A stretch of 64,000 nt of DNA from Chryseobacterium taichungense (GCF_900109935.1 NZ_FOBV01000008.1:62001-126000), one strand, 5' to 3'; positions 47,313-56,591 are shown, counted from the stretch's first letter. A program made the numbers and translations. The notes: generated by a model from the sequence alone, not told the origin.

Positions 47313-48419
47313 TTACTGCTCAAGCCATTTTTTGAATTCCGCCACTTTGTTTTTGCTGATTAGAATATCGTCTGAACTTGTCGGCGTAACAATAATTTTG
47401 AGCTGGTTTTTTCCATAGATAAGAATATTGGTTATCGAGCTGATGTTGACAACATATTGTCTGTTTGCTCTATAGAATTTAAATTGATCCAGCATTTTTG
47501 CTATTTCATCCAAACTTGAATTGATAGAATACTGATTGCCAGAATGGGTTTTGATATAAACGGTATTATTTTCAAGGAAGAAGTATGCTATTTCGGATGT
47601 TTCCAAAGAAATCAGTTCATCTTTATGATAGGTGATGATTCTTTTCTTTATATTTTCTGCAGTTTGATCATCAGAACCGTCTATGTCCGGATTTGAATTG
47701 TTATGAATAAGATTGAGCTGGGTATTCATCGCCGTAAGCGCATTAACCTCATCATTAAGATCGTTGAGCTGCCGCTCTTTATAGCTTTCATATTTTTTAT
47801 AGATCATTCGGATCAGGAAGAAGCTAATTCCTAAAATCACTAATGTTGCTAAGATAAAAATAAGCAAAAATCTAAGATATAAATTGGAGATCTCCTGTTC
47901 AATCACTTTGGTATTGGCGTGGGAAGCCAGCATCCAGTCACTTCCTGATACCGGAAATACACTCACAATTTCAGAAGAACGACCTGACTTTTTGCTGAAA
48001 TTACGGATTCCGGTATTCTCTTTTCCAGAATTCAGAATATCAATAAAGCCTGAACTGACCTCTCCGGAAATAAAATCTGAATTGCTTTTGTCAATAACCT
48101 GCCCCACCAACGCAGGATTTGGATGGCAGAGTTCGATACCTTTCTGATTGTACATGCAGATAAATCCACTTTGGGTATCTGTATTAATAATGCTGTTCTG
48201 AAGATTCTGAATGACTTGCTGTTTCGAAAGTCCGCTTTTGAGTTGCAGTTCTAATAACTTCCCTATTTCCCTCGATTCTCTTTTTCCTGCTTCTAATTTA
48301 CTGTTAAAAAGCTCCTGCCTGGAAGACTTGTACAAGTATTGAAAAGAAGAAAAACTGATCAGCAAAATAACGACGCTAACAGCCAGAAACGTGATAATGT
48401 AAAGTTTGATTTTCTTCAT
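47313..48419 (-). CDS. Membrane-bound Cache-LytTR transcriptional regulator
   Basis: I chose the ATG at 48419 (368 residues, MKKIKLYIITFLAVSVVILL); the longer frame to 48590 overlaps the divergent gene. Two transmembrane helices (about 4-27 and 182-205) bracket an extracytoplasmic Cache-like sensor with GIELCHPNPALVGQVIDKSN. A short coiled region follows, then a C-terminal LytTR DNA-binding domain (about 265-368: IAYFFLENNTVYIKTHSG, FKFYRANRQYVVNISSI). There is no receiver or kinase, so it is a one-component regulator that must act on DNA while in the membrane. It lies between the metal efflux companion gene and divergent haem-protein genes, either of which could be its target. Confidence 0.85.
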   Translation of the reverse strand: MKKIKLYIITFLAVSVVILLISFSSFQYLYKSSRQELFNSKLEAGKRESREIGKLLELQLKSGLSKQQVIQNLQNSIINTDTQSGFICMYNQKGIELCHPNPALVGQVIDKSNSDFISGEVSSGFIDILNSGKENTGIRNFSKKSGRSSEIVSVFPVSGSDWMLASHANTKVIEQEISNLYLRFLLIFILATLVILGISFFLIRMIYKKYESYKERQLNDLNDEVNALTAMNTQLNLIHNNSNPDIDGSDDQTAENIKKRIITYHKDELISLETSEIAYFFLENNTVYIKTHSGNQYSINSSLDEIAKMLDQFKFYRANRQYVVNISSITNILIYGKNQLKIIVTPTSSDDILISKNKVAEFKKWLEQ

Positions 48420-48579
48420 CGAATGATCATTAACTCTTATATATTTCAAAAGTAATAAATTATTTACAGGCTGATATTCGCTTTCATGCTTATTTTTTTC
48501 CCTTTCACCAACACGCCAGCTATGTAATATACTGATTATCCATAACTTTGAATTATATTTAACATAAAATCTTTTTGTG

Positions 48580-49545
48580 ATGAAAAACAAAAATAAACTA
48601 TTACTGATCCTGTTAGCGGTCTTTATCGGACTGCAATTTTTCCGTCCTAAGGGAATAGATCACGGAACAAAAGCGCCTGATCTTGCAAATGTCCCCAAAC
48701 AGGTGAATGCTATTTTGAGGTCATCCTGTTTTGACTGCCATTCTTCAGAAGTTAATCTCCGATGGTATGATAAAATTACTCCAGCGAATTTTCTGGTCGC
48801 TTCCCATATACGAGATGGCCGAAAAGCTTTGGATTTTTCAAAATGGGCTTCCTGGCCAAAAGCACAGCAAAATACTATTATTTACTATTCTATCAATAAG
48901 ATTTTATCTGGTGAAATGCCTATTCCGAGTTATGCAGCAGTTCATTCTTATGCAAAGCTGAATCAAAGTGAGATTAATATTTTAAAGAATTATGCTTTAA
49001 CACTTTCGCCAAGGAAAATTGCTGACAGTGCACAGATCAGCTCAGCAGAAAAACAATATAATGAATGGATAAATGGAACACTGAAACATTCTTCAGTAAA
49101 ACCATCGCCCAACGGCTTGCCGTATATTCCGGATTACAGGAACTGGAAGGCCATCAGTACGACCGACCGATTTGACAATGGTACCATGCGTATCATTTTC
49201 GGTAATGAAATTGCTGTGAAAGCCATTCAGGAAAAACAAACAAATCCCTGGCCCGACGGAACTGTCTTTGCAAAAACCGCATGGAAACAGCAAATGAAGA
49301 AAGATGGCAGCATTGGTGCAGGGGAATTCCTGCAGGTGGAATTTATGGTAAAAGATGCCAAAAAGTATGCTGAAACCAAAGGTTGGGGATGGGGTCGATG
49401 GAAAGGAAATGATCTGAAACCTTACGGAGAATCGACTGATTTTGATAAAGAATGCATAGAATGTCACAAACCCATGGAGAATCAGGACCATGTATTTACC
49501 TCTCCATTGTATTTAATTTCCCAACTTAAAAAAATTCAGAAATGA
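48580..49545 (+). CDS. Di-haem protein: haem-binding domain plus cytochrome P460
   Basis: From the ATG at 48580 the product is 321 residues, with an N-terminal signal or anchor (LLLILLAVFIGLQFF). The first half has a c-type haem motif at C50-x2-C53-H54 (SSCFDCHSSEVNLRWYD) with the YDKITPANFLVASHI context of small haem-binding domains. The second half is a cytochrome P460-like beta domain (about 165-310) ending in a second motif at C292-x2-C295-H296 (ECIECHKP). P460 family members oxidise small nitrogen compounds or bind nitric oxide. The stop overlaps the next start (ATGA), so the second P460 gene is coupled. A divergent Cache-LytTR gene lies 160 bp upstream. Confidence 0.85.
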   Translation: MKNKNKLLLILLAVFIGLQFFRPKGIDHGTKAPDLANVPKQVNAILRSSCFDCHSSEVNLRWYDKITPANFLVASHIRDGRKALDFSKWASWPKAQQNTIIYYSINKILSGEMPIPSYAAVHSYAKLNQSEINILKNYALTLSPRKIADSAQISSAEKQYNEWINGTLKHSSVKPSPNGLPYIPDYRNWKAISTTDRFDNGTMRIIFGNEIAVKAIQEKQTNPWPDGTVFAKTAWKQQMKKDGSIGAGEFLQVEFMVKDAKKYAETKGWGWGRWKGNDLKPYGESTDFDKECIECHKPMENQDHVFTSPLYLISQLKKIQK

Positions 49546-50012
49546 AAAATATCATCATCCTGTTCTTTTGTTTTTTATTAACAATTTCATGCGAACAACA
49601 TTCTAAAAATACACTGAATCTTACGGCATCTGTACAGCGGAATGACGAATTAAAGGAAAACCCTTTATTGATGAAGCCGATTACAAGTTCGATAAATCCT
49701 GAAAACAGTACCATGTCAACTTTTTATGGCAATGATATCGCTTTCAATTATGCTCAACGTCATCCGGATGCTGATTATCCTGAAAATGCTATTTTATACG
49801 AGGTAACATGGAAGCAAAAACCAGATGAAGTGTGGTTTGGGGGCAATATTCCGAAGGAAATTTATTCAGTAGAGAAAATTTCTTTTACAGATTCCCGGTC
49901 GGTATATGAAAGATACGAAGGAAAACCACTTCGAAGGATTTTAGGTAATAATACTAAAGACCAGTTAAGAAAAGAGATTATTCTGGATCAGAGGATGGCT
50001 GTATCCCCTTAA
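49542..50012 (+). CDS. Cytochrome P460-like lipoprotein lacking a haem motif
   Basis: A 156-residue lipoprotein (signal IIILFFCFLLTISC, C17). Residues 55-130 (STFYGNDIAFNYAQRHPDAD, ILYEVTWKQKPDEVWFGGN) correspond to the P460 fold of the upstream protein. The C terminus lacks the CxxCH motif. It therefore probably does not bind haem covalently and may be an accessory or diverged paralogue. It is translationally coupled to the upstream gene and followed by a strong terminator. Confidence 0.75.
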   Translation: MKNIIILFFCFLLTISCEQHSKNTLNLTASVQRNDELKENPLLMKPITSSINPENSTMSTFYGNDIAFNYAQRHPDADYPENAILYEVTWKQKPDEVWFGGNIPKEIYSVEKISFTDSRSVYERYEGKPLRRILGNNTKDQLRKEIILDQRMAVSP

Positions 50013-50084
50013 CATATCAATTAATAGTTTCATGATGATGCAGCTCAAATTTTAGAAATTAATTTTTATAAATAAATAACTAAA

Positions 50085-50116
50085 AAATGCGTCAGATGAA
50101 ATTATCTGACGCATTT
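50085..50116. terminator. Bidirectional terminator between P460 genes and the degenerate receiver gene
   Basis: AAATGCGTCAGAT and ATCTGACGCATTT form a perfect 13-bp stem around GAAATT. Confidence 0.85.
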
Positions 50117-50181
50117 GAGTGAAGAAAGTAATATTTAAAAATAAGGATATTCTTTATTTTAGGAGCATGAGTACTTGATTG

Positions 50182-50544
50182 TTATTTATATTTTTCATCA
50201 ATAACCTGGCTGATTTCTTTAATAAAATCATCATAGCTGGACTTCTTATTTAAAAAACCAAAGTATGAAAATCGATCTCCCATAATCTGCTTAACAATAT
50301 CACGGGAATATACAGATGAAATGAAAACCGGAAGAAACGGCAGAGTCAATATTTTCTTCATATTCTGAACTCCGATCTTTAGTGAATCTATATCGAAAAA
50401 CATAAACATCGGATAACCATCCTCAAAAAGCAGCTCATCTTCATCAAAAATTTCTAAAAAATAAGTTTTCTCAACAAACGTTTCAAGTTTGTTAATTAGT
50501 AAATCATTACGGCTTACCATGAAGCATTTAATTGTTGTACTCAA
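50182..50544 (-). CDS. Degenerate receiver-like protein coupled to a small peptide gene
   Basis: A 120-residue protein with receiver-like layout: strand KCFMVSRND, FFDID near residue 52 in place of the phosphoacceptor loop, VFISS, and FLNKKSS where a KP motif would be. The usual acidic pair is reduced to ND, so normal phosphorylation is doubtful. The TTG start overlaps the stop of the upstream 44-residue peptide (TTGA), which implies translational coupling; an ATG at 50520 is the alternative. It lies just beyond the LytTR two-component genes of the peptide cluster and may be a diverged partner. Confidence 0.65.
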   Translation of the reverse strand: MSTTIKCFMVSRNDLLINKLETFVEKTYFLEIFDEDELLFEDGYPMFMFFDIDSLKIGVQNMKKILTLPFLPVFISSVYSRDIVKQIMGDRFSYFGFLNKKSSYDDFIKEISQVIDEKYK

Positions 50545-50675
50545 AAAATTGTCCAGGTTATGGTTGGTGTTGTAAATTCAGTTGTTGTATTATCTTTTGA
50601 ACTTTCAGATTTTTTTACAACTTTCTTTTTCACTTTCAGCTTATAAAGCTCTTGTTTTTTAATTTCAGTTTTCAT
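50541..50675 (-). CDS. 44-residue Thr-rich peptide, candidate RiPP precursor
   Basis: The peptide starts MKTEIKKQELYKLKVKKKVV and ends TTTEFTTPTITWTIF. The N-terminal part is basic and resembles the LxLxKxxI-type leaders of Bacteroidota class I lanthipeptide precursors. The last 16 residues hold seven Thr and no Cys or Ser, so a LanB dehydratase could act on them, but thioether rings could not form from internal Cys. It has its own promoter (TTTG-N20-CACATTTG) 18 nt upstream. The stop overlaps the TTG start of the receiver-like gene. Whether it is a substrate of the adjacent LanB is inference. Confidence 0.55.
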   Translation of the reverse strand: MKTEIKKQELYKLKVKKKVVKKSESSKDNTTTEFTTPTITWTIF

Positions 50676-50692
50676 GGTTATTAATTTTGATA

Positions 50693-50724
50693 CAAATGTG
50701 TAACACACGAAAAATGAAAACAAA
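50693..50724 (-). promoter_or_regulatory. Promoter of the 44-residue peptide gene
   Basis: On the minus strand: TTTG (50721-50724), 20-nt spacer, CACATTTG (50693-50700), one mismatch from TAnnTTTG. It is the best two-part Bacteroidota promoter match I found outside the CRISPR repeats, and it separates this pair from the larger upstream operon. Confidence 0.6.
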
Positions 50725-50954
50725 ATCGTTCGTCGGAATGCCCAATAATTCCGACAGAAACATAAAAAACAAGGTTAAAAGAAAATGATTATTATATGAA
50801 ATTCTCCGATTTTAATAGTTGAAGAGTATTAATATCGTTTTCAGATTTTATCTAACAGATTAGATTTTACGCAATAGAACAACTATCAAAGATTAAAAAC
50901 TCTGATAGTCGATCTGCTAATTAATGATTAAAAGTAAGGTTGAAGGTCTACGAA

Positions 50955-51659
50955 TTACAAACCCAGTATAGAAAATAATTCTTCTTTTTTACTTATCGCT
51001 AAGGAGATGACCTTGCCATTATTAAGTTCCACCATATTGCCGTTTACGGCCTGAACAGCGGATAAGTTGATAATAAAAGAACGCTGCACCCTGAAAAAAT
51101 CCGGAAGCTTGAGCGCTTCGTCCATAGACTTCATGGTAGAAAGTGTAGTGTAGGAAGTTTTCTCAGTTGCAATCTTTAAGTAATCACCCTGAGCTTCTAC
51201 ATACAGAATATCTTTTAGTAAAATTTTGACCAGTTTCCCTTCTGTTTTAATGAAAATCCGGTCCGTTAGAGCTTCTGTTTTGGGCTTTTTGGTATTTTCG
51301 ATATAATCTTTAGCACGGTTGACGGCTTTTAAGAACCGATCGAAACGTACGGGCTTTACCAGATAATCTTTAGCGCCTGTATCAAAACCGTCTAAGGCAA
51401 AATCGCGATGTGCGGTGATGAAAATTACAGCGGGAGGATTTTGCAGCGATTGTATAAGTTCGAGCCCGTTTATTTTGGGCATCTGGATATCCGTCAGCAC
51501 AATATCAATTTCCACATTCTGCAGATAACCTAGTGCTTCCAGCGGATCTCCGAAAGAATTTGATAAGGTAAGAAACGGTATTTTTTCAATAAAACTTTCT
51601 ATGACTTCCCTACCCAAAGGCTCGTCATCGATCACTATACAACGTAATACTTTGCTCAT
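50955..51659 (-). CDS. LytTR response regulator of the peptide cluster
   Basis: A 234-residue regulator. The receiver has CIVIDDEPLG, phosphoacceptor D57 (IVLTDIQMPKING), ITAHRD and YLVKPVRF. The LytTR domain (about 135-234) has DILYVEAQGDYLKIAT and FFRVQRSFIINL. Its start overlaps the upstream sensor kinase by 35 nt, so they are a pair. As the last gene of the long peptide-cluster operon it likely controls that cluster, possibly by quorum-like sensing of the product. Confidence 0.93.
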   Translation of the reverse strand: MSKVLRCIVIDDEPLGREVIESFIEKIPFLTLSNSFGDPLEALGYLQNVEIDIVLTDIQMPKINGLELIQSLQNPPAVIFITAHRDFALDGFDTGAKDYLVKPVRFDRFLKAVNRAKDYIENTKKPKTEALTDRIFIKTEGKLVKILLKDILYVEAQGDYLKIATEKTSYTTLSTMKSMDEALKLPDFFRVQRSFIINLSAVQAVNGNMVELNNGKVISLAISKKEELFSILGL

Positions 51660-52830
51660 TCAAACTAATTTTTAAAGAAACCATATAAACTCCATTTTCA
51701 TATTTTACCGATAATTCATGCATATCCGGATACAATAATGTAAGACGCTTTTTCGCATTGGAAAGGCCTATACCTCCTAAATAATTATTACTTCTATCAG
51801 CTTTCTCTGCATTTTCAGTGTCATTTTCTATAACAAAGAAAAATGTATCGTCCCGTATATCAATGATAACATTTACAAACTGCTCTTTTGTGCTTTTTAA
51901 ACCGTATTTAAAGGCATTTTCTATGAATACAAATGTAAGTAGTGGGGCAACCTGATAATCCTTTCCGGGGTTTTCCTCCTTTATCGTGAGAGTAATTTTT
52001 TTATCTTCAGGATAACGCATTTTTTCTAATGCGAAATAATTTGAAATAAACTCCAGCTCTTTTTGTAAAGAAACCTTTTCTGTATTCGATTCATATAAGG
52101 TATATGCCATTATATCCGACAAATTTAAGACAATTTCAGGAGCTTTATCATCTTTTTTCACCGTTAATGCATATAAATTGTTAAGGGTATTGAACAAAAA
52201 ATGCGGATTAAGCTGAGCTTTTAAGAACTCTTTTTCAATATTAATGTTATTTATTTCCAGGTCAGATTTTTGCTTCTGAATGCGCAGTTTAGTCTCATTT
52301 AGCCTTGTAACATCCACAATAATTTTGGTAAAAAAGAAGGGCGAAAGGGAATAAATAACAGACAATGAATTAAGGATAATAAATTTCAGTTTAAAGACTT
52401 CCGTCAGGCTGGGGCGATATCCTTTTTCTTTCCCCATAATAGGGTAAAGATTAGTTAAATCATATCCTACATAATCCGCTGCAACATAAAAAAAGTTGTT
52501 TATAAATAACCAGGTAAGGATAAGCAGTGGAGCAACTATAATGATCATCCACAGATTATTACTTTTCTTTGCATACGGTAAAAAGCAGTAAAAAAATAAA
52601 TAAAAAACAACTGCGCTGCTGACTAAAACTCTTACCGATAAAAACATTGACTGCCCAAAAGAGATATTAAGAGCCAGATAGTAATCAAAAAAGAGCAAAA
52701 GCGTAAAGGACAGCCACATCAGAACATGAGATAAAATTCTTATGCTGACGTGATATTGTTCTTTGTGCTTTATAAAATTTATAAGTCCGGCAAATGTGAG
52801 AATACCATTCTCTTTTTTAGAAAAGCTCAT
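51625..52830 (-). CDS. LytS-type sensor histidine kinase
   Basis: This 401-residue kinase has about four N-terminal transmembrane helices (35-180) with little extracytoplasmic sequence. The cytoplasmic part has the His_kinase motif with H210 in LKAQLNPHFLFNTLNNLYAL, and HATPase segments VAPLLTFVFIENAFKYGL and GGIGLSNAKKRL. This family pairs with LytTR regulators and includes peptide-sensing kinases. It starts 6 nt after lanB, so it belongs to the same operon. Confidence 0.92.
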   Translation of the reverse strand: MSFSKKENGILTFAGLINFIKHKEQYHVSIRILSHVLMWLSFTLLLFFDYYLALNISFGQSMFLSVRVLVSSAVVFYLFFYCFLPYAKKSNNLWMIIIVAPLLILTWLFINNFFYVAADYVGYDLTNLYPIMGKEKGYRPSLTEVFKLKFIILNSLSVIYSLSPFFFTKIIVDVTRLNETKLRIQKQKSDLEINNINIEKEFLKAQLNPHFLFNTLNNLYALTVKKDDKAPEIVLNLSDIMAYTLYESNTEKVSLQKELEFISNYFALEKMRYPEDKKITLTIKEENPGKDYQVAPLLTFVFIENAFKYGLKSTKEQFVNVIIDIRDDTFFFVIENDTENAEKADRSNNYLGGIGLSNAKKRLTLLYPDMHELSVKYENGVYMVSLKISLNEQSITLYSDR

Positions 52831-52836
52831 TAATAT

Positions 52837-55800
52837 TTAATTGTTTAACAGTCTGTTATAATAATTCTTTAAAAAAATATAGCACATATATTCAAATTGT
52901 CTCTGGCTGGAATCAAACCATCGGTTGATGCTCATATGTATAAAGCTGGGCAGGTTTTCTCTGCTCAGATTCAGGGTTTTTATTTTCATCGCTCTTTGTG
53001 CAAAAGCTTCATTTAGTTCTACACTTTTCATATAATTATACAAAGATTTCGAATATGACCTGTATTGTGAATATAATGATTTCTTCATATTCTGATCAAA
53101 TTCCGTTTCAAATGCAGCTTCCATTTCTTTGCAAAAATAAAATTTGTCATCCAGACAGAAATCAAATGATGATAAATAGCTATCTATATTTTTTATGGCT
53201 GAATAAAGTCTGTGGTTTTCATCCTCATCAAAATATCCGCCAGCAAGACAATTTATGAAAAAACTGCTGTCGTAGCAAAACAACAGCTCCGTATTCTCCA
53301 TGTATTCTTCGCCATATCTTTCAATTTCACGCCGGTATGTATCTAACTGAATATTCCACACCGCATGATTTTTCATGAAAGGATCAACAGCTTTGTAAAA
53401 ACTTTGTAAAATTTCGGAAAAATAGGAAGTATTATTTAAATTCAATCTTAATCTGATATGATAATGGGGATCTGTGTATCTGATGAAAAAAAATGACCTG
53501 ATCATTCCATTCGATTTCCATACAGATAATAAAGGTTCCAAAACTTCTTTTATTAAAACATCTGAAAAAGGAGAACTGCAATATATTTTAGCATAAAACC
53601 ATTCTGAACCGGGTATGAAATCTCTCTCGATATCTTTCTGATATTTTTTTTCAACTGGCAATCTAAAATGATAAGGATTCATGTTTCTATATGGAATAAC
53701 CATCTGCCCTGCAAATTTCGAATCTTCCGCCGGCATTAGCCATTCTGTCAGTACAATTTTATTTTTTTTCCGGATTTCTTCAAGAAGAAGTGAGAGATAA
53801 GAGTCATTATGTAAATCTAAAAACAATTCGTTGTCCCCGTGTATCAATGAAACAAACTGCTGTATCCGGATGCTTTTCAGATAATCCTTAAGAGCATCTA
53901 CAGGCGATGGATGTTTTAAAATTTCTGCAACGTCCGTTTCTCTCAAAATCCATGTTGCTCTGTGCAGAATGATTTTTTTATATACAATTCTGGGAAAAAA
54001 TTTTTTGTGACTGAGACTGTAATCGATGTTGAAATTTAATCCTGAAACATTCTGATACTGCAGCGCGCATAAAAATCTAAAAGCCGGGATCGTACTGTTG
54101 TTAAAATTATACGCGTTCGAAAGCCTAGGAATAATTCTTTTATTTAAACTTTTTGACCGTATGATTACCTCATCATTCTCTACTGAAATCATCAAATCTC
54201 CCAATACAATCTGATTTTCTTTTTTTACTGATCCTTCTGTAAGAATACCTATTTCATAATCGGAAAACGACTGATTACGCGCAACATTACCAATTTTTCC
54301 GGCTGGAATATGACGGATATCTGCAAAGATAATCTCAGGATTATTCTCTTTTTCAGTATTCCGGATATCGAGGCATAAATTTTCAATTTCACGATCCAGA
54401 TACGCAAACCTTCCGATGAGAGACGCGTTCGCTCCACCCATATTTTGGATGAAGAAATGTTCCTGGTGAAAACTTCCCATGAGTGTAATATTTCCGGGAA
54501 TTTTCTTATTGTAAACAGCAGTATTCGGAAGATCAGAATCTGTTACCTCAAGCGTGTAAGCCTGTCCGGAATTTTCTATTTTATCATACAGCCAGGCCGC
54601 ATTGGGCTTGGGCGCAATTATTTTACTTTCGCTGCTTTTATTCTTATCGTATCCTGAAAAATGATCATCATAAGGGATATTTCCCAGAGACTTCTCGGCA
54701 GGAAAACCGATCCCAAATTCATTATCCAGAACCGTTAAAAGCGGTAATTCCTGATTTTCGTATTTAACTCTGAAAAGATTGATAAAATTCTTTATCAGTT
54801 TATCATTGCTTGACTCACTATTCGGAATCTTACCCACAAAATTGATCGCTGAAGCTATATCTGAAGCATATGCATCGTAAAGTTCCTGGTATTTTAAATC
54901 ATCTTTATCGCTGTTTAAAAAATCAATATGAAAAAAATGCTTATAACCAATATTATACTGATCAACAAGGCTTTCTAATTCATTAATTTCTTCTAATGGC
55001 AAAAAGTCAGGTTCTGTATTGTTTATTACTGAAATGCAGTCTGCCAGTTTTTTCAATAACGTTGAATATTTTTTGTCGTCAGGAAAATGATCGTTTTCGA
55101 TGTTACTGATTATTTCGTTTAAACTATCGAGATCTTTTATCTCAAAAATTTCGCTTACCAAAAATCCGGAATCAATTAAATCATTAATAAACTCCATAAT
55201 TTCTTCCTCAGTAAAATCATCAGGAAGCATGGATCTGATGTCGTCCAAAGAGGTTTTACCTTTTTGCTGCAGGCTATCATAAATAAGATCTATAAATTCA
55301 GTTTTTTCCAGAGCGCTAAGCTGATATTCTATCTTGTTTTCTTTTTGCGAGAAAAATGGCTCTGTAAATCTGTAATTACCCGCTATTTGGTAGACAGAAC
55401 TATTAACGGTATATTTTAGCCTCGGATTTATTCTTTCATCATTTTCGATTGTTTTTTTTAATTCATCCAAAAACTCAAGATCTATCCTGGCAATACGTTT
55501 TTTTTGACTTTTACATTCTTTGTTAAAATTTATAATTCCCAATCCTGCAAAAGTTCCATATGGCGTTGCTCTCGTGCTGGCTCTCAGGGCGTATTTTTTT
55601 AGGGTACTGAACAGCTTCTCCTCTTTTGATTTTTTTAATTCACCTTTTTTATACAACTGAATTGTCTTATACAGATCCGGAGAGCTCCAAAAAATGGATG
55701 TGGTAAACAATGTATTCTCTAATAAGCTTTGTACAACTTCCTCAAGGGATTTAGTTTTATTTTTTTCCAAAAAAAGAATATCATAAGAAAAAGTGGGCTT

Positions 55801-55848
55801 TCTTATGATATATCTCTGATAATTTTTAAATGAATTTTCTGATAACAT
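52837..55848 (-). CDS. LanB-type lantibiotic dehydratase, full length
   Basis: A 1003-residue protein combining both LanB domains. The N-terminal glutamylation domain includes the hallmark RASTRATPYGTFAG (89-102). The C-terminal elimination (SpaB_C / thiopeptide-type) domain runs from about 740: WFYAKIYCSSPFSDVLIKEV and FFFIRYTDPHYHIRLRL. These enzymes use glutamyl-tRNA to activate Ser and Thr in a precursor peptide and eliminate glutamate to give dehydro residues. No LanC cyclase is present in the window. It lies 17 nt after the adaptor gene and 6 nt before the kinase. Confidence 0.92.
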   Translation of the reverse strand: MLSENSFKNYQRYIIRKPTFSYDILFLEKNKTKSLEEVVQSLLENTLFTTSIFWSSPDLYKTIQLYKKGELKKSKEEKLFSTLKKYALRASTRATPYGTFAGLGIINFNKECKSQKKRIARIDLEFLDELKKTIENDERINPRLKYTVNSSVYQIAGNYRFTEPFFSQKENKIEYQLSALEKTEFIDLIYDSLQQKGKTSLDDIRSMLPDDFTEEEIMEFINDLIDSGFLVSEIFEIKDLDSLNEIISNIENDHFPDDKKYSTLLKKLADCISVINNTEPDFLPLEEINELESLVDQYNIGYKHFFHIDFLNSDKDDLKYQELYDAYASDIASAINFVGKIPNSESSNDKLIKNFINLFRVKYENQELPLLTVLDNEFGIGFPAEKSLGNIPYDDHFSGYDKNKSSESKIIAPKPNAAWLYDKIENSGQAYTLEVTDSDLPNTAVYNKKIPGNITLMGSFHQEHFFIQNMGGANASLIGRFAYLDREIENLCLDIRNTEKENNPEIIFADIRHIPAGKIGNVARNQSFSDYEIGILTEGSVKKENQIVLGDLMISVENDEVIIRSKSLNKRIIPRLSNAYNFNNSTIPAFRFLCALQYQNVSGLNFNIDYSLSHKKFFPRIVYKKIILHRATWILRETDVAEILKHPSPVDALKDYLKSIRIQQFVSLIHGDNELFLDLHNDSYLSLLLEEIRKKNKIVLTEWLMPAEDSKFAGQMVIPYRNMNPYHFRLPVEKKYQKDIERDFIPGSEWFYAKIYCSSPFSDVLIKEVLEPLLSVWKSNGMIRSFFFIRYTDPHYHIRLRLNLNNTSYFSEILQSFYKAVDPFMKNHAVWNIQLDTYRREIERYGEEYMENTELLFCYDSSFFINCLAGGYFDEDENHRLYSAIKNIDSYLSSFDFCLDDKFYFCKEMEAAFETEFDQNMKKSLYSQYRSYSKSLYNYMKSVELNEAFAQRAMKIKTLNLSRENLPSFIHMSINRWFDSSQRQFEYMCYIFLKNYYNRLLNN

Positions 55849-55865
55849 AAATATTTAGTTCAGTT

Positions 55866-56591
55866 CTAAAAGACACTTCCGAAAATGCGATAAAAAATAC
55901 TTTTATCACTTAACAAGATTTCCCCTTCGCCTTGCATTACAGGCATTACAGGAATTTCTTTCTGTTCGGAAGTCCATATTTTTTTCCCCGGAAGCTTTAC
56001 ATACGCCTGATGCATTCCGTCTATCTCTACAGGTAAGATCGAAGAAATTTTACCTTCTATAAAACCATATTCATGACTTGGAAACCCATGCAGGCTGAAT
56101 TTTACCGTCTGGCCTGTTTTCACATTACCCGATCCTTTCACCGGAAATTTTATTTTAATTTCAGAACCTGTAGATTCGGGAACTACCCAGATGATTTTGT
56201 CCAGTGTATTATTTTCATTTGTGCCGTTAGAAAGATAGATCTTGCCCGCCATGGGAGTTATAGTCGTGTATTCTTTCCCTGTGTTTTTATCGATGTGTAT
56301 GAGAAGTGTATCTCCTGGTTTTACCTCGTCTCCGTTTTTCACTAAAAAGTTGAAGATCTGATTGGCATCATCTCTTTTCACCGTCACTTTTCCGGGCTGA
56401 TTTTCAGATTGTACAATGACGGTCGTCTGAAGTGTTTCCGGGTATTTTATGAAGAAGGAAACAAATAGTCCCATCATCGCTATGATAAAAAGACATGTAA
56501 GTCCCCAACGGGTAATCCAGCTTGGGATGATGCCTACGATTTCTTCCATCTCGGCACTTCTCTCTTCTAATATCTGATCTAATTCTGCCAT
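55866..56591 (-). CDS. Short HlyD-type adaptor of the peptide exporter
   Basis: A 241-residue protein with one N-terminal transmembrane helix (about 30-50, GLTCLFIIAMMGLFVSFF), then a barrel-sandwich (VTVKRDDANQIFNFLVKNGD, TITPMAGKIYLSNG) and a beta-barrel region (GQTVKFSLHGFPSHEYG). The coiled-coil hairpin that normally reaches an outer-membrane channel is missing, so it is shorter than classical HlyD. It starts 2 nt after the ABC exporter gene and surely works with it. Confidence 0.85.
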   Translation of the reverse strand: MAELDQILEERSAEMEEIVGIIPSWITRWGLTCLFIIAMMGLFVSFFIKYPETLQTTVIVQSENQPGKVTVKRDDANQIFNFLVKNGDEVKPGDTLLIHIDKNTGKEYTTITPMAGKIYLSNGTNENNTLDKIIWVVPESTGSEIKIKFPVKGSGNVKTGQTVKFSLHGFPSHEYGFIEGKISSILPVEIDGMHQAYVKLPGKKIWTSEQKEIPVMPVMQGEGEILLSDKSIFYRIFGSVF

